A DNA stretch of 63,233 bases, taken from positions 2,637 to 65,869 of the forward strand of contig NZ_GG703823.1 of the NCBI RefSeq assembly GCF_000156395.1. Reading direction: 5' to 3'. The notes under the pieces were generated by a model. It made no database searches. It was not told the origin of the DNA and saw only the letters and a list, made by a program, of their open reading frames with translations. Position numbers and translations under genes: made by a program. This stretch comes from Providencia rustigianii DSM 4541. Its GTDB lineage: Bacteria; Pseudomonadota; Gammaproteobacteria; Enterobacterales; Enterobacteriaceae. This document shows positions 10,235 through 21,891 of the stretch, one piece after another (within the stretch, counting starts at the first letter, position 1; each line of letters opens with the position of its first letter).

Positions 10235-10278
10235 AATGGATGCTTATTCTCTAAAAAATCAAAATAGGAATTACTACC

Positions 10279-10611
10279 ATGTTAAATAAAACTATTTCAA
10301 CCTTATTATCTACCTTATTAATATCTAGTGTTCTATTCACATCTCAAGCACTAGCCAAAGGCAATCAAACAACAGTTACCTTTAAAGCTGCGATTGTTAT
10401 TCCACCGTGCTCTTATAATGTGCAAGACAACAATATGAACTTAAACTGCTTCAATCAAACAAAAAATAAGATGGAGTCAACCGCTATCGACTTTAAAAAA
10501 CAGAGTAAATCCCTTGATTGGAAAGAGTTAAGTGATAACCGTGGAATATATCAATTGAAGTGGACTAACCAAGATAAAGGCTTTGCTATGTTCTCTGTAC
10601 AACACGCTTAA
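10279..10611 (+). CDS. Small secreted pilin-like protein, paralogue 2
   Basis: Also 110 residues and clearly paralogous to its upstream neighbour. The signal peptide is cleaved after ALA at 26, and C44 and C57 are at identical positions. Conserved blocks are TFKAAIVIPPCSYN, an acidic linker, and a C-terminal GIYQLKWTNQDKGFAMFSVQHA-like tail (given in part: DNRGIYQLKW and FSVQHA). The signal sequence and middle have diverged much more than the cysteine block and tail, as expected for a maintained fold. An AGGA site precedes the ATG. Function unknown; a periplasmic or extracellular location is inferred from the signal peptide. Confidence 0.82.
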   Translation: MLNKTISTLLSTLLISSVLFTSQALAKGNQTTVTFKAAIVIPPCSYNVQDNNMNLNCFNQTKNKMESTAIDFKKQSKSLDWKELSDNRGIYQLKWTNQDKGFAMFSVQHA

Positions 10612-10723
10612 AAGTTAATATTTATCACCATAAAGAATTATAAAGAAAATAGGTAGTCAGCCGATATTTTATCTATCTGCAATGGCTTCGTATTGCCTAA
10701 ATAACCAAATTCGGAGAATAAAA

Positions 10724-11059
10724 ATGTTAAAAAAATCGACGCTTATCTTATTACCGTTCGCATTAATGGCAACTACCTTATTAATAAATAATGCAAATGC
10801 AACAGCGAATAATCAAGCAACTGTGACATTCAAAGCTGCGATCGTTTTTCCTCCATGTACATATGACGTAAATGAAACCAATGTCAATCTACGATGTTTT
10901 AATGTTGAAGAATATAAAATGAAATCATCATCCATTGATTTTACAAAGCAAGAAAAATCAGCAGAATGGAAAGCATTGGATAATCATCGTGGTATTTATC
11001 AGTTCAATTGGGATACTAAAGAAAATGGCTTAGCGGTGTTAGCGGTTCAACACGCATAG
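10724..11059 (+). CDS. Small secreted pilin-like protein, paralogue 3
   Basis: The 111-residue third member is the most diverged. The ATG at 10724 is chosen because it follows a strong GGAGA site and begins a signal peptide (MLKKSTLILL, cleavage after ANA at 26); an upstream in-frame ATG at 10682 would put 14 odd residues before the signal. C45 and C58 keep the 13-residue spacing, and the FKAAIVFPPC, HRGIYQFNW and AVQHA blocks are retained. It is followed by a terminator at 11247-11270. Function unknown. Confidence 0.8.
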   Translation: MLKKSTLILLPFALMATTLLINNANATANNQATVTFKAAIVFPPCTYDVNETNVNLRCFNVEEYKMKSSSIDFTKQEKSAEWKALDNHRGIYQFNWDTKENGLAVLAVQHA

Positions 11060-11246
11060 CCATATCATGGATATCTTTTGGAAATAGAATATTAATAACG
11101 CATCAACATTGAGTCATAACCCTAGCTATGCCTGATTAATACAAATGGAAGGTGTTTATGAATAACATTGTTATTCATAAAGTAAATCATCCAGAATGAA
11201 TAAATTGATATGTTAATAATATCTAGAAAAAAGTGTGATGGAAATT

Positions 11247-11273
11247 GGGGTAGTTATGCTACCCCCCATTTTT
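11247..11273. terminator. Terminator between the small secreted protein cluster and argH
   Basis: GGGGTAG (11247-11253) pairs with CTACCCC (11259-11265) around TTATG, followed on the plus strand by CCATTTTTAA. It best ends the rightward cluster transcript. It lies just past the argH stop, so it may also end the leftward arg transcript. Confidence 0.75.
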
Positions 11274-11275
11274 AA

Positions 11276-12652
11276 CTACATTTCTAAGCGAGCTTTCGCA
11301 TCCTCAATGGCTTTCACCACTTGCATTTGAGAAACCCCGCCTTTTGCTAAACGCTTATCAAGACATGATTGTAGCGATAAAATTTCATATACATCCAATT
11401 GGATAACTGAACTGAATTTCTGCAAATCACTCAATGCCATCTCTTCCAGTGCTTTTCCTTGTGCAATAGCTGTAACCACGGCTTCACCCACAATATGGTG
11501 TGCTTCACGGAATGGAACCCCTTTGGCGACTAAATAGTCCGCCAGCTCAGTGGCATTTGCATAACCTTGTTTTGCTGCGTCTTCACAACGTGCACGACGG
11601 ATTTGAATACCATCCAGAACCAACACCGCCATATGCATGCAGTCCAACCAAGTATCTAACGCATCAAATAACCCTTCTTTATCTTCCTGCATATCTTTGT
11701 TATATGCCAATGGTAAACCTTTGAGTGTCATCATCATGCCCGTTAATGCACCTTGTACACGCCCACATTTACCGCGGATCAGCTCAAGGGCATCAGGATT
11801 TTTCTTTTGAGGCATTAATGATGAACCTGAAGTCACTTTATCAGAGAGCTCAACAAACCCAGCTTCACCACTATTGAAGAAAATGAGGTCTTCAGCAAAA
11901 CGAGATAGATGCACCATACCGATACTTGCATCCGATAATAATTCCAATACATGGTCCCTATCAGATACTGTATCCAAACTGTTGCGGGTTGCCGATGAGA
12001 AACCTAACCATGATGCAAGTTGCTCACGATCGATGTCATAAGCCGTTCCTGCTAATGCACCACAACCTAATGGACTGACATCCAAACGCTTCAATGTATC
12101 TTGTAAACGGCTTTCATCACGCGCCAACATTTCACTGTAAGCTAAACACCAATGGGCAAACGTTACTGGCTGCGCACGCTGTAGATGGGTATAGCCCGGC
12201 ATCACTGCATCTTGATTATTTTCTGCGGTGATCACCAACGCTTTTTGTAACTCCGTCACCGCTTCCAGTAGCAACGCCACTTGGTCTTTACACCAAAGTT
12301 TTAAATCCGTGGCGACTTGGTCATTACGGCTACGACCTGTATGCAGTTTTTTGCCTAAATCACCCACTTTATCAATCAGCTTACTTTCAACCCAACTGTG
12401 GATATCTTCTGCGTCACTTTGCAAAATAACTTCAGGGTCTGCTTGGACTTCTGCTAATAATTCATTCAGTGCTTGTTCAAGAGATTTTTGTTCGCTATCA
12501 GACAGAATGCCGACCGTAACTAATGCTTTTGACCATGCTACAGATCCCACAATATCTTGCTGCGCTAAGCGATAATCGAAACGCAGTGAATCATTGAATA
12601 GTTTAAACCGTTGATCTGCCTGTTGACTAAAACGTCCACCCCAAAGTGCCAT
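11276..12652 (-). CDS. argH: Argininosuccinate lyase ArgH
   Basis: Last step of arginine synthesis: argininosuccinate to arginine plus fumarate, in the cytoplasm. The 458-residue product has the fumarase/aspartase superfamily signature [12 protein letters not shown] (about 277-288, including the catalytic serine of the mobile loop), the HTGRSRND substrate motif, and [11 protein letters not shown] with the conserved histidine. It is full length. It is the last gene of the leftward argCBGH operon, 80 bases after argG. Confidence 0.97.
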   Translation of the reverse strand: MALWGGRFSQQADQRFKLFNDSLRFDYRLAQQDIVGSVAWSKALVTVGILSDSEQKSLEQALNELLAEVQADPEVILQSDAEDIHSWVESKLIDKVGDLGKKLHTGRSRNDQVATDLKLWCKDQVALLLEAVTELQKALVITAENNQDAVMPGYTHLQRAQPVTFAHWCLAYSEMLARDESRLQDTLKRLDVSPLGCGALAGTAYDIDREQLASWLGFSSATRNSLDTVSDRDHVLELLSDASIGMVHLSRFAEDLIFFNSGEAGFVELSDKVTSGSSLMPQKKNPDALELIRGKCGRVQGALTGMMMTLKGLPLAYNKDMQEDKEGLFDALDTWLDCMHMAVLVLDGIQIRRARCEDAAKQGYANATELADYLVAKGVPFREAHHIVGEAVVTAIAQGKALEEMALSDLQKFSSVIQLDVYEILSLQSCLDKRLAKGGVSQMQVVKAIEDAKARLEM

Positions 12653-12732
12653 AACGAATCCCTACCTGATTGATAAAATAAGTGTTTCACCCGACGACAC
12701 ATTAATGCCGCCGGGGTAATGCATATTAACGA

Positions 12733-13953
12733 TTATTTGGCTTTATTCTGCTCTTTCAGCGCACGGATACGTGAAGAGAGTGAATATAGACGAATGAAGC
12801 CACCAGCATGGCTTTGATCGTAAACTTCATCTTCACCAAAGGTTGCAAACTCTTCAGAGTACAGGCTCTTATCCGCTTTTTTCTGAATAGCCATCACTTG
12901 GCCTTTGTACAACTTAAGAACGACCTCACCGGTCACATCCTGCGCTAATGATTCAGCCGCTGCTTGCAGAGAGTGACGCAGTGGTGCAAACCAGCGACCG
13001 TCATAGACGACATAGGACATTTCCAGACCTAACTGTTCACGCCATTTGTAGCTATCACGATCTAATACCAGTTGCTCGATGCCACGCAGTGCTGCCATCA
13101 TGATGGTGCCCCCCGGAGTTTCATAGCAACCACGAGACTTCATTCCCACTAAGCGGTTTTCCACGATATCAATACGACCCACACCGTGTTTCGCACCTAA
13201 CGTATTCAACGTTTCTAAACAGCCCAATGGAGATAGCTCTTTACCATTCACTGAAACGACTTCACCGTGTTTCACACCTACGGTCACTAATTCAGCTTCA
13301 TCCGGTGCATCTTTCGGATCGACAGTCCATACCCAGCAATCTTGGTTAGCTGCATTCCACGTGCTTTCTAATACACCACCTTCAGTAGAGATATGCCATG
13401 CGTTCTCATCACGACTATAGATTTTTTCTAAGCTAGCGGTCGTTGGGATATTACGTACTTTTAAGTAATCCAACAGCGCTTCACGGGAACGTAAATCCCA
13501 TTCACGCCATGGCGCAATCACTTTCAGTTGTGGAGCCAACGCAGTATAAGTGCTTTCGAAACGAACTTGGTCGTTACCTTTACCTGTTGCGCCATGAGCA
13601 ACAGCATCCGCACCGACTTTCAGGGCAATTTCAACTTGCGCTTTAGCGATAATAGGACGCGCCATTGAAGTCCCTAGCAGGTAGCTACCTTCATACAGTG
13701 CACCTGTTTTCAGAACGGGGTAAATGTACTCTTTGATGAACTCTTCACGCAGGTCAACCACGTAGCACTCAGATGCCCCCGATTGCAGCGCTTTTTTCTC
13801 AACGCCAACGAGGTCTTCTCTATCCTGACCCACATCCGCGACGAAAGCGACAACTTCACAACCTTCGTAGTTTTCTTTCAACCATGGAATGATCGCCGAA
13901 GTATCTAAGCCGCCAGAGTATGCTAAAACAATTTTCTTGATGCCGTTTTTCAT
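12733..13953 (-). CDS. argG: Argininosuccinate synthase ArgG (short form)
   Basis: Joins citrulline and aspartate using ATP. The 406-residue product has the PP-loop AYSGGLDTS (residues 11-19) and the motif [13 protein letters not shown]. It is the ~400-residue form common in most bacteria, not the ~447-residue form of E. coli K-12, and it lies inside the arg cluster, whereas the E. coli gene is elsewhere. It sits between argB and argH on the same strand, consistent with one ArgR-controlled operon. Confidence 0.96.
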   Translation of the reverse strand: MKNGIKKIVLAYSGGLDTSAIIPWLKENYEGCEVVAFVADVGQDREDLVGVEKKALQSGASECYVVDLREEFIKEYIYPVLKTGALYEGSYLLGTSMARPIIAKAQVEIALKVGADAVAHGATGKGNDQVRFESTYTALAPQLKVIAPWREWDLRSREALLDYLKVRNIPTTASLEKIYSRDENAWHISTEGGVLESTWNAANQDCWVWTVDPKDAPDEAELVTVGVKHGEVVSVNGKELSPLGCLETLNTLGAKHGVGRIDIVENRLVGMKSRGCYETPGGTIMMAALRGIEQLVLDRDSYKWREQLGLEMSYVVYDGRWFAPLRHSLQAAAESLAQDVTGEVVLKLYKGQVMAIQKKADKSLYSEEFATFGEDEVYDQSHAGGFIRLYSLSSRIRALKEQNKAK

Positions 13954-14022
13954 AACTTACCTATCCCAATTCTGTTTAATTAAATGTGTTATTTATTTTT
14001 TGCTCGCAAATAAGTTAGGTAC

Positions 14023-14799
14023 TTACGACGCAATAATTCGTGTACCAATGGCGGTACCATTAAATAAGGCGGGTAACTGTTCCGCATGGCGCCAGCTAGC
14101 GATATCTACAGGGCGTTTTAATGTGGTAGCCGCATCTAAGGCCGCATTAACCTTAACAATCATGCCATCGGTAATAATGCCTTGGTCAATCAGCTTTTGA
14201 GCTTTATCCGTGGTCATTTCATCAATTTTTTGACCTTTACCATCCAGAATGCCACTAACATCAGAAAGCAAGACTAAGTCTGCATCTAAGGCTTGTGCGA
14301 TAGCGGTTGCCGCTTGGTCAGCATTCACATTCATAAGTTGCCCCTCATCGGTAATTCCAATGGAGCTAATAATCGGTAAATAACCACCAGATAAAAGTAA
14401 TTTCAATAACTTAGCGTCACCAGGTTTTGCGCTTCCTACATGACCCAACTCATCATTAATTTGGGTAACAACCGCACTGTGACCGTCACCAAGGGATAAA
14501 CCCACAGCCGGTTGTTGGTGCTTAATCGCCCAGGCTAACAATGTTTTATTCGCTGTTCCCGCTAACGCCCCTGTAATAATATCGATTTGGTCCGCAGGAG
14601 TTACACGCAGGCCTTGTTTCTTCACAACCGGCAATTGCAGTTTTTGCATTAATTCATCAACCAAGCATCCCCCACCATGCACAATCACCAGTTCACGCTG
14701 ATGAGCCTGACGGTAGGTTTGGATAGCCGTAAATAATCTTTCGAGAGCTTCTTCGCTATCAAGTAGCACGCCGCCCAATTTAATCACTAAAGGTTGCAT
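14023..14799 (-). CDS. argB: Acetylglutamate kinase ArgB
   Basis: Phosphorylates N-acetylglutamate, the second step of arginine synthesis. The 258 residues match the E. coli length. It has the amino-acid kinase motifs KLGGVLLD (residues 7-14), [11 protein letters not shown] and NVNADQAA, and the C-terminal ILDGKGQ and TDGMIVKV blocks. It belongs to the short, arginine-insensitive type that lacks the N-terminal helix of feedback-inhibited kinases (family knowledge). It lies 34 bases downstream of argC. Confidence 0.97.
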   Translation of the reverse strand: MQPLVIKLGGVLLDSEEALERLFTAIQTYRQAHQRELVIVHGGGCLVDELMQKLQLPVVKKQGLRVTPADQIDIITGALAGTANKTLLAWAIKHQQPAVGLSLGDGHSAVVTQINDELGHVGSAKPGDAKLLKLLLSGGYLPIISSIGITDEGQLMNVNADQAATAIAQALDADLVLLSDVSGILDGKGQKIDEMTTDKAQKLIDQGIITDGMIVKVNAALDAATTLKRPVDIASWRHAEQLPALFNGTAIGTRIIAS

Positions 14800-14833
14800 G
14801 GAGATTTATCCTTAATAAATTGCCATAAAAGCA

Positions 14834-15838
14834 TTAAAGTAATGACTGCGTTTCGTCGAAACCAAACCGAATATTCATGCACTGAACGGCTTGCGCTGCT
14901 GCACCTTTTAATAGGTTATCTTCTGTCCCCACTAAAATCAGGTGCTCACCTTTCAATACAAAACCAATGTCACAAAATGGCGTTCCCACAACGGATTTTA
15001 GTGCAGGAACCCCGTTGTCATATAAACGGACTAATGGTTTATTTTGATACGCATCTTTAAATGTTTGGCTAATTTGCTCCGCTGTAACGCCGGCTTTCAC
15101 CTTACAAGTGATTGTTGCCAGTATGCCCCGTGCAAAGTTGCCTAAATGAGGCGTGAAAATCACCTCTCTTCCTAAATGTGTAGCGATTTCCGGTTGATGG
15201 CGATGAGTAAAAATACCGTATGGCTGTAAGCTTACTTCGCAAAAACTGTTAGTCATTGAGGCTTTGCGTCCTGCTCCTGAGACACCGCTGGTAGCGTTGA
15301 TCACCGGCCACATGTTTTCATCCAGCAGATCAGCTTCAATCAATGGCTTTAGCGATAACTGAGAAACTGTTGGGTAGCATCCAGGCACAGCAATCAGCTG
15401 CGCCTGACGGATTTTATCGGCTTGCCATTCTGCTAAACCGTAAACTGCTTGCATTAACCACTGGGTATTTGTATGTTCAAAACCGTAGTATTGTGGGTAG
15501 AACGCAGCATCTTGAACCCGATAAGCTCCTGAAAGGTCAAACACCACACAACCGGCTTCTAGAAATTGAGGTGCAATATCATGGCTAACTTCGTGGGCAG
15601 TCGCGAGAAAAACAATATCAATGCCTTGTGCCGCTACAGCCACATCCGTTAATGGCTGTACAGGAAGGTCAATAATACCTTTATACTGAGGATGTAAATC
15701 AGAGAAGCATTTACCCGCATCAGCACTTTGTGCGGATACCATCAGACCGGAAAGATGAATTTCAGAATGACGCTGTAAATATGCTGCTAATTCCGCTCCA
15801 GTATAGCCACTGGCCCCGATAATGAGTGTGTTCAACAT
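14834..15838 (-). CDS. argC: N-acetyl-gamma-glutamyl-phosphate reductase ArgC
   Basis: NADPH-dependent reduction to N-acetylglutamate semialdehyde. The 334-residue product has the Rossmann motif [10 protein letters not shown] (residues 8-17) and the catalytic cysteine in VPGCYPT (C154, the same number as in E. coli). A conserved HRHQPEI block carries the active-site histidine region. First gene of the leftward argCBGH operon; the ArgR boxes begin 39 bases upstream of its start. Confidence 0.97.
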   Translation of the reverse strand: MLNTLIIGASGYTGAELAAYLQRHSEIHLSGLMVSAQSADAGKCFSDLHPQYKGIIDLPVQPLTDVAVAAQGIDIVFLATAHEVSHDIAPQFLEAGCVVFDLSGAYRVQDAAFYPQYYGFEHTNTQWLMQAVYGLAEWQADKIRQAQLIAVPGCYPTVSQLSLKPLIEADLLDENMWPVINATSGVSGAGRKASMTNSFCEVSLQPYGIFTHRHQPEIATHLGREVIFTPHLGNFARGILATITCKVKAGVTAEQISQTFKDAYQNKPLVRLYDNGVPALKSVVGTPFCDIGFVLKGEHLILVGTEDNLLKGAAAQAVQCMNIRFGFDETQSLL

Positions 15839-15876
15839 GTGTATTCTACCTTGTACTCGTGACCCAAACAGTTTAA

Positions 15877-15915
15877 TGTGTATTTTTATTCAAATAAAGT
15901 GCATGAATATTGATA
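15877..15915. promoter_or_regulatory. Pair of ArgR (ARG) boxes between argC and argE
   Basis: Box 1 (15877-15894) has the core TGTATTTTTATTCA, one mismatch from TGAATWWWWATTCA. Box 2 (15898-15915) has the core TGCATGAATATTGA, three mismatches. The boxes are separated by 3 bp (21 bp centre to centre), the exact geometry bound by the ArgR hexamer, and sit between the divergent starts, so both directions should be arginine-repressed. Confidence 0.88.
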
Positions 15916-15940
15916 CTATTATGGATAAAGGCTGTCAACA

Positions 15941-17095
15941 GTGAATATTAAATTACCTGCATTTATTGAGATTTATCGTCAATTAATAGCAACTCCATCG
16001 ATTAGTGCGACCGATTCTCATTTGGATCAGAGCAATAAAGCGCTTGTTGAGCTATTAGGTGGATGGCTAGAAACTTTAGGCTTCTCGGTGAATATCCAAC
16101 CCGTTCCCGATACCCGAGACAAATATAACTTGTTAGCCAGCATTGGTGAGGGTAACGGAGGATTGATGCTGTGTGGTCATACCGATACCGTACCTTTCGA
16201 TGATGGCCGCTGGAGTAGAGATCCATTCAAACTCACCGAACACGATGGCAAGCTGTATGGCCTCGGTACCGCAGATATGAAAGGCTTTTTTGCCTTTATT
16301 ATCGATGCATTAAGGGATGTCGACCTCACTACGCTCAAACGCCCGCTACATATATTAGCAACCGCGGATGAAGAAACTTCAATGGCGGGTGCGCGCTACT
16401 TTGCAGCGAATACGGCATTGCGCCCTGATTTTGCCATCATCGGGGAGCCAACGTCATTGCAACCAATACGGGCGCATAAAGGTCATCTTTCTAATGCAAT
16501 TCGTATTACAGGCCAATCAGGGCATTCTAGTGATCCTGCTCGTGGGGTGAATGCCATCGAGTTAATGCATGAATCTATTTCCCACTTAATGACATTGAGA
16601 AATACATTAAAAGAACGCTATAACAATCCAGCATTTGTCATTCCATATCCAACCATGAATTTTGGTCATATTAATGGCGGAGATGCAGCAAACCGTATTT
16701 GTGGCTGCTGTGAATTACATATGGATATCCGCCCTCTTCCTGGATTGACACTGCAAGATCTCGATGAATTGCTAAATGAAGCTTTAGAACCCGTTCGCGC
16801 CAAATGGCCAGGGCGTTTAGCCATTGAAGAAATGCACCCTCCGATTCCAGGATACGAATGCCCGACTGACCATAAAATGGTGGCAGTCATTGAACAATTA
16901 CTGGGTCAAAAAGCGGCAACGGTCAACTACTGTACTGAAGCACCGTTTATCCAAGAACTGTGCCCAACCTTAGTGTTAGGTCCCGGCTCCATTGAGCAAG
17001 CCCATCAGCCTGATGAGTTTATTGATATGAATTTCATTGAACCGACACGTCAGTTAATCAGCCAAATGGTCGAACACTTCTGTTTTACTGAATAA
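15941..17095 (+). CDS. argE: Acetylornithine deacetylase ArgE
   Basis: Zinc-dependent M20-family hydrolase that releases ornithine from N-acetylornithine. The 384-residue product has the metal ligands in GHTDTVPFD (His near 79), the bridging aspartate in GTADMKG, the general-base pair in [10 protein letters not shown], and a C-terminal His in QAHQPDE. The start is GTG at 15941; AAAGG about ten bases upstream and alignment with the family N-terminus ([10 protein letters not shown]) support it. It is divergent from argC across the ArgR boxes. Presence of argE shows the linear pathway. Confidence 0.96.
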   Translation: MNIKLPAFIEIYRQLIATPSISATDSHLDQSNKALVELLGGWLETLGFSVNIQPVPDTRDKYNLLASIGEGNGGLMLCGHTDTVPFDDGRWSRDPFKLTEHDGKLYGLGTADMKGFFAFIIDALRDVDLTTLKRPLHILATADEETSMAGARYFAANTALRPDFAIIGEPTSLQPIRAHKGHLSNAIRITGQSGHSSDPARGVNAIELMHESISHLMTLRNTLKERYNNPAFVIPYPTMNFGHINGGDAANRICGCCELHMDIRPLPGLTLQDLDELLNEALEPVRAKWPGRLAIEEMHPPIPGYECPTDHKMVAVIEQLLGQKAATVNYCTEAPFIQELCPTLVLGPGSIEQAHQPDEFIDMNFIEPTRQLISQMVEHFCFTE

Positions 17096-17106
17096 TTTTC
17101 ACCTCA

Positions 17107-17128
17107 CGCGGAGTAACTCTACTCCGCG
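17107..17128. terminator. Hairpin after argE
   Basis: Perfect 9-bp stem CGCGGAGTA (17107-17115) with TACTCCGCG (17120-17128) around ACTC. Only a few T's follow, so termination strength is uncertain, but the place directly after argE fits. Confidence 0.6.
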
Positions 17129-17231
17129 CATTTCCCCATCATGAATTTTTTTCCTGTTGCGACTGAAAAAACATCAGTGCCAAATTTGATTTAAGAGTTG
17201 ACTCTCATTGAATATCAAGTAATCTCTATTT

Positions 17232-17255
17232 AGACGTCTAAACGTATAGAAGTTT
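17232..17255 (+). promoter_or_regulatory. Tandem MetJ boxes upstream of metF
   Basis: Three contiguous 8-bp met boxes: AGACGTCT (perfect), AAACGTAT and AGAAGTTT. Tandem repeats of AGACGTCT are the MetJ-SAM operator. They lie about 75 bases before the metF start, so metF should be methionine-repressed on its own promoter. Confidence 0.88.
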
Positions 17256-17296
17256 AAATGGATAGAGAACATTGAACAATTAATTAAAACAACTAA

Positions 17297-18214
<918 letters not shown>

Positions 18215-18808
18215 TTAACGATTTATACCCTTCTCAAATATCGGGTTAATTGTGTCTTGCCACTAATTAGCCCGATTAATTAGCTTCATTTTCAAAATTC
18301 AATATCATCAATATTAGACTAAATATTTGTTATTTTTAAAATAAATCAAGAATATATTTTTAAAAATAACCGAAATATTAAGTTAAAATTCAAAGTAAAA
18401 TACATCTCAATAAGAGCATCCATTATTGAGCACTCTATATAATATGATAAATATTATAGTAAAACGCTATTTCATTCTTATTCCATATACCCATAGATAT
18501 TGAGTGGCAATTATGCAAATCCCATTCATTTCATATAAATATTTATTCATCCACTTGATATGTAATGAATTTTCACATTAAATCACTTATTGAAAATTTA
18601 TATTAACAATGTTGATAATTTGTTATACCTGATTAACTTCAAATTTAAATCATATTTACCATCAAAACGAATAATGGAAACAACTGCAAATTAAATAAGA
18701 TTAATCCTTTAACGAGCTTTATTTAGATTTATTTTTGTGCTTATATCAAATACAAGAATCTTAAATCCTTCTAGTAATCAAAACTCAATTATTGAGGAGA
18801 TTCGTTGT
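18215..18808. other. Long AT-rich leader upstream of gadB
   Basis: 594 bases without a supported gene, very AT-rich. A GadE-box-like stretch, TTTGTTATTTTTAAA (about 18326-18340), resembles the core of the GAD box, but in such AT-rich DNA it may be chance. The length of the leader fits a heavily regulated, H-NS-silenced promoter of the gad type. Confidence 0.45.
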
Positions 18809-20209
18809 ATGAATAATAAATCAGTATCTTCAAAATATAGTGAATTAGATGATGTCTATGCATCATTAGATTTATCTCAATCATTACCAAAAACGAAGTT
18901 TCCAACTAAAGAAAGCGATCCACGCAACGTATTTAGTGCGGTACGTGATGAGTTAATGCTAGATGGTAACTCCAGACAAAACTTAGCGACGTTTTGCCAA
19001 ACTTGGGTTGATGATGAAATTCGCAGCTTAATGGACTTATCTATCGATAAAAATATGATCGATAAAGATGAGTATCCACAAACTGCAGAAATTGAAAACC
19101 GCTGTGTCCATATGCTTGCCGATTTATGGAACTCCCCAGACGCACAAAATACGTTGGGCTGCTCCACCATTGGTTCCTCTGAAGCAGCAATGCTTGGGGG
19201 TCTTGCATTAAAATGGCAATGGCGTAAAAAACAAGCAGCAAAAGGTAAACCTACCGATAAACCAAACTTAATCTGTGGCCCCGTACAAATCTGCTGGCAC
19301 AAATTTGCACGTTATTTTGACGTTGAGCTTAGAGAAATTCCTCTCGAAGGCGACCGCCTGATCATGACACCAGAAGAAGTTTTAAAACGCGTAGATGAAA
19401 ACACCATCGGCGTTGTGCCGACTTTGGGCGTCACTTTTACTTGCCAATATGAACCAGTTAAAGCGGTTCATGATGCACTGGATAAACTGCAAAAAGAAAC
19501 GGGCTTAGATATTCCTATCCATGTGGATGGAGCGAGTGGTGGCTTCCTAGCGCCTTTCTGCGCACCGACACTTGAATGGGACTTCCGTTTGCCACGCGTC
19601 AAATCAATCAATGCCTCCGGACATAAATTTGGTTTAGCACCATTAGGTGCAGGTTGGGTTATTTGGCGTGAAGCGAAAGACTTACCTGAAGAGTTGATTT
19701 TTAATGTTAACTATCTCGGCGGTAACATGCCAACCTTCGCATTAAACTTCTCTCGCCCGGGTGGACAGATCATCGCTCAGTACTACAATTTCCTACGTTT
19801 AGGCCGTGAAGGCTATGCAAAAATTCACAATGCCTGCTACGCCACTGCACAATACCTTGCTCGTGAAATCGAAAAACTGGGACCATTCGAAATGATTTTC
19901 GATGGTGACAGTGCTAGCGGTATTCCAGCCCTCGCATGGAAACTGAAAGATGATGTGAAAAACAGCAATTATTCCTTATACGATATTGCCGATAAACTGC
20001 GTAGCCGTGGATGGCAAGTCCCTGCTTACTCAATGCCGGCGAACCGTGAAGACCTGGTTATCCAGCGTATTCTTGTACGTCACGGCGTCAGTTTAGATCT
20101 GGCATCTTTATTAATTGAAGACTTTAAACGTACCTTAGATTATTTCGATAAACATCCTGTCAGCAAACCGCTATCTGAAGAAGAAAGCGGTGGTTTCAAT
20201 CACAGCTAA
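18809..20209 (+). CDS. gadB: Glutamate decarboxylase GadB
   Basis: PLP enzyme that consumes a proton by converting glutamate to GABA, the core of glutamate-dependent acid resistance. The 466-residue product has the Schiff-base lysine in SGHKFG (K273), HVDGASGGF, and a penultimate histidine (H465) like the residue that closes the active site at neutral pH in E. coli GadB. The ATG at 18809 follows a strong GAGGAGA site. It is co-directional with gadC 78 bases downstream. gadA and gadB cannot be told apart by sequence; gadB is used because of gadC. Confidence 0.94.
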   Translation: MNNKSVSSKYSELDDVYASLDLSQSLPKTKFPTKESDPRNVFSAVRDELMLDGNSRQNLATFCQTWVDDEIRSLMDLSIDKNMIDKDEYPQTAEIENRCVHMLADLWNSPDAQNTLGCSTIGSSEAAMLGGLALKWQWRKKQAAKGKPTDKPNLICGPVQICWHKFARYFDVELREIPLEGDRLIMTPEEVLKRVDENTIGVVPTLGVTFTCQYEPVKAVHDALDKLQKETGLDIPIHVDGASGGFLAPFCAPTLEWDFRLPRVKSINASGHKFGLAPLGAGWVIWREAKDLPEELIFNVNYLGGNMPTFALNFSRPGGQIIAQYYNFLRLGREGYAKIHNACYATAQYLAREIEKLGPFEMIFDGDSASGIPALAWKLKDDVKNSNYSLYDIADKLRSRGWQVPAYSMPANREDLVIQRILVRHGVSLDLASLLIEDFKRTLDYFDKHPVSKPLSEEESGGFNHS

Positions 20210-20226
20210 TTATTAAGCCGTTCATC

Positions 20227-20256
20227 CAGTCGGCGTATTTCTTTCTACGCCGACTG
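20227..20256 (+). terminator. Strong intercistronic hairpin between gadB and gadC
   Basis: Perfect 11-bp stem CAGTCGGCGTA (20227-20237) with TACGCCGACTG (20246-20256) and an 8-base loop. Only ATTC follows, not a T-run. It is likely a partial terminator or a 3'-end stabiliser that sets the gadB:gadC ratio. Confidence 0.65.
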
Positions 20257-20287
20257 ATTCTATGAAACATATGTCAGGAGAATATGT

Positions 20288-21835
20288 ATGGCGACGTCAA
20301 CCGCTGCTCCAGCAGCAAAACAACTCACCTTATTAGGTTTTTTTGCAATCACCGCATCCATGGTTATGGCGGTGTATGAATATCCGACATTCGCCACTTC
20401 GGGTTTCAGCTTAGTCTTCTTTCTGTTATTGGGTGGTCTACTGTGGTTTATCCCTGTCGCCTTATGTGCCGCTGAAATGGCAACGGTAAAAGGTTGGGAA
20501 GAAGGAGGTGTTTTTGCTTGGGTTTCCAACACCTTGGGAGAGCGTTGGGGATTTGCAGCAATTTCTTTTGGTTATCTACAAATCGCGATAGGCTTTATTC
20601 CGATGCTGTATTTCGTGCTCGGTGCGCTATCCTATATTCTTGATTGGCCTGAACTTAACACCGATCCAGTCACGAAAACTATCGGGGCTTTAGTGATCTT
20701 ATGGGTTCTGGCATTCACACAATTTGGCGGTACAAAATACACGGCAACTATTGCTAAAGTAGGTTTCTTTGCAGGGATTCTGTTACCTGCATTGATCTTA
20801 GTCGGTCTCGCAATCAGCTACCTGATGAGCGGCGCACCTTTAGCAATCGAAATGAGCACTAAAACCTTTTTCCCTGACTTTACCCAAATTGGAACATTGG
20901 TTGTTTTCGTTGCCTTTATCTTAAGCTACATGGGTGTTGAAGCTTCTGCGACCCACGTTAATGAGATGAAAAACCCTGGTAGAGATTACCCTGCCGCAAT
21001 GTTTTTATTGATGATTGCCGCCATCTGTTTAAGTTCGATTGGTGGGTTATCTGTTGCAGCTGTTATTCCAAACAGTGAAATCAACCTTTCTGCTGGTGTG
21101 GTACAAACCTTTAAAGTTTTAGTGACTCACTTTAATTCAACCTTTGAGTGGGCTGTGCGGATTATTGTCGCATTACTGTTACTTGGGGTATTAGCAGAAA
21201 TCGCCTCTTGGATCGTAGGCCCTTCGCGCGGTATGTATGTAGCCGCACAAAAAGGGATACTGCCGAAAAGTTTTGCCAAAGTGAATAAAAATGGCGTGCC
21301 AGTCACGTTGGTTATTTCTCAGTTACTGATCACTACCGTGGCTATTATTGTTCTCACCAATACAGGTGGTGGCGGTAATATGTCATTCCTAATTGCGTTG
21401 GCATTAACTGTGGTTATCTACTTATGCAGCTACTTCATGCTCTTCCTTGGCTACATGCATTTAGTCTGCAAACAAACTGACCAACAACGTTCCTTCAATA
21501 TTCCGGGCGGAAAAGGTGTCAAACTTGTCGTTGCGACAGTGGGGCTCATCGTGTCAATTCTTGCCTTCTTTGTCTCATTCTTCCCGCCAAGTTCACTGCC
21601 TGGTGGCGCAGATGCAACCACTTACGTCACGTTGTTAGGTGTTAGCTTCGTCATCATTTTCTTACTGCCATTTATTATTTACGCATTCCATAATAAAGCC
21701 GGTAAATCCACTAACGTATCCATGGTGCATATCAAAGCCCATAATGCGCCAGTGAACCATTTCTTTATTCACCCTCGTGCCCGTTCAGCGTATGAGTTGG
21801 TACATAAAGATCAGAAAAAAAGCAAAACGAAATAA
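20288..21835 (+). CDS. gadC: Glutamate:GABA antiporter GadC
   Basis: Inner-membrane APC-family exchanger that imports glutamate and exports GABA, partner of GadB. The 515-residue product has 12 predicted membrane segments and is very similar to E. coli GadC, including [17 protein letters not shown] in the first helix, [12 protein letters not shown] in the sixth, and [11 protein letters not shown]. The C-terminal cytoplasmic tail (from about 470; [10 protein letters not shown]) corresponds to the pH-gated C-plug. The ATG at 20288 follows AGGAGAAT. It ends at a terminator shared with ppc. Confidence 0.95.
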   Translation: MATSTAAPAAKQLTLLGFFAITASMVMAVYEYPTFATSGFSLVFFLLLGGLLWFIPVALCAAEMATVKGWEEGGVFAWVSNTLGERWGFAAISFGYLQIAIGFIPMLYFVLGALSYILDWPELNTDPVTKTIGALVILWVLAFTQFGGTKYTATIAKVGFFAGILLPALILVGLAISYLMSGAPLAIEMSTKTFFPDFTQIGTLVVFVAFILSYMGVEASATHVNEMKNPGRDYPAAMFLLMIAAICLSSIGGLSVAAVIPNSEINLSAGVVQTFKVLVTHFNSTFEWAVRIIVALLLLGVLAEIASWIVGPSRGMYVAAQKGILPKSFAKVNKNGVPVTLVISQLLITTVAIIVLTNTGGGGNMSFLIALALTVVIYLCSYFMLFLGYMHLVCKQTDQQRSFNIPGGKGVKLVVATVGLIVSILAFFVSFFPPSSLPGGADATTYVTLLGVSFVIIFLLPFIIYAFHNKAGKSTNVSMVHIKAHNAPVNHFFIHPRARSAYELVHKDQKKSKTK

Positions 21836-21847
21836 CCCATAAACATA

Positions 21848-21871
21848 AGAGGCTGCCAATCGGCAGCCTCT
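21848..21871. terminator. Terminator between convergent gadC and ppc
   Basis: Perfect 10-bp stem AGAGGCTGCC (21848-21857) with GGCAGCCTCT (21862-21871) and loop AATC. It lies 13 bases after the gadC stop and 20 bases beyond the ppc stop. Confidence 0.8.
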
Positions 21872-21891
21872 TCACTTCTAACAATAAACCT

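Noticed and set aside
18316..18345. GadE (GAD) box upstream of gadB
   Set aside because: Only the AT-rich core matches and the region is nearly all A/T; not strong enough to list as a site.
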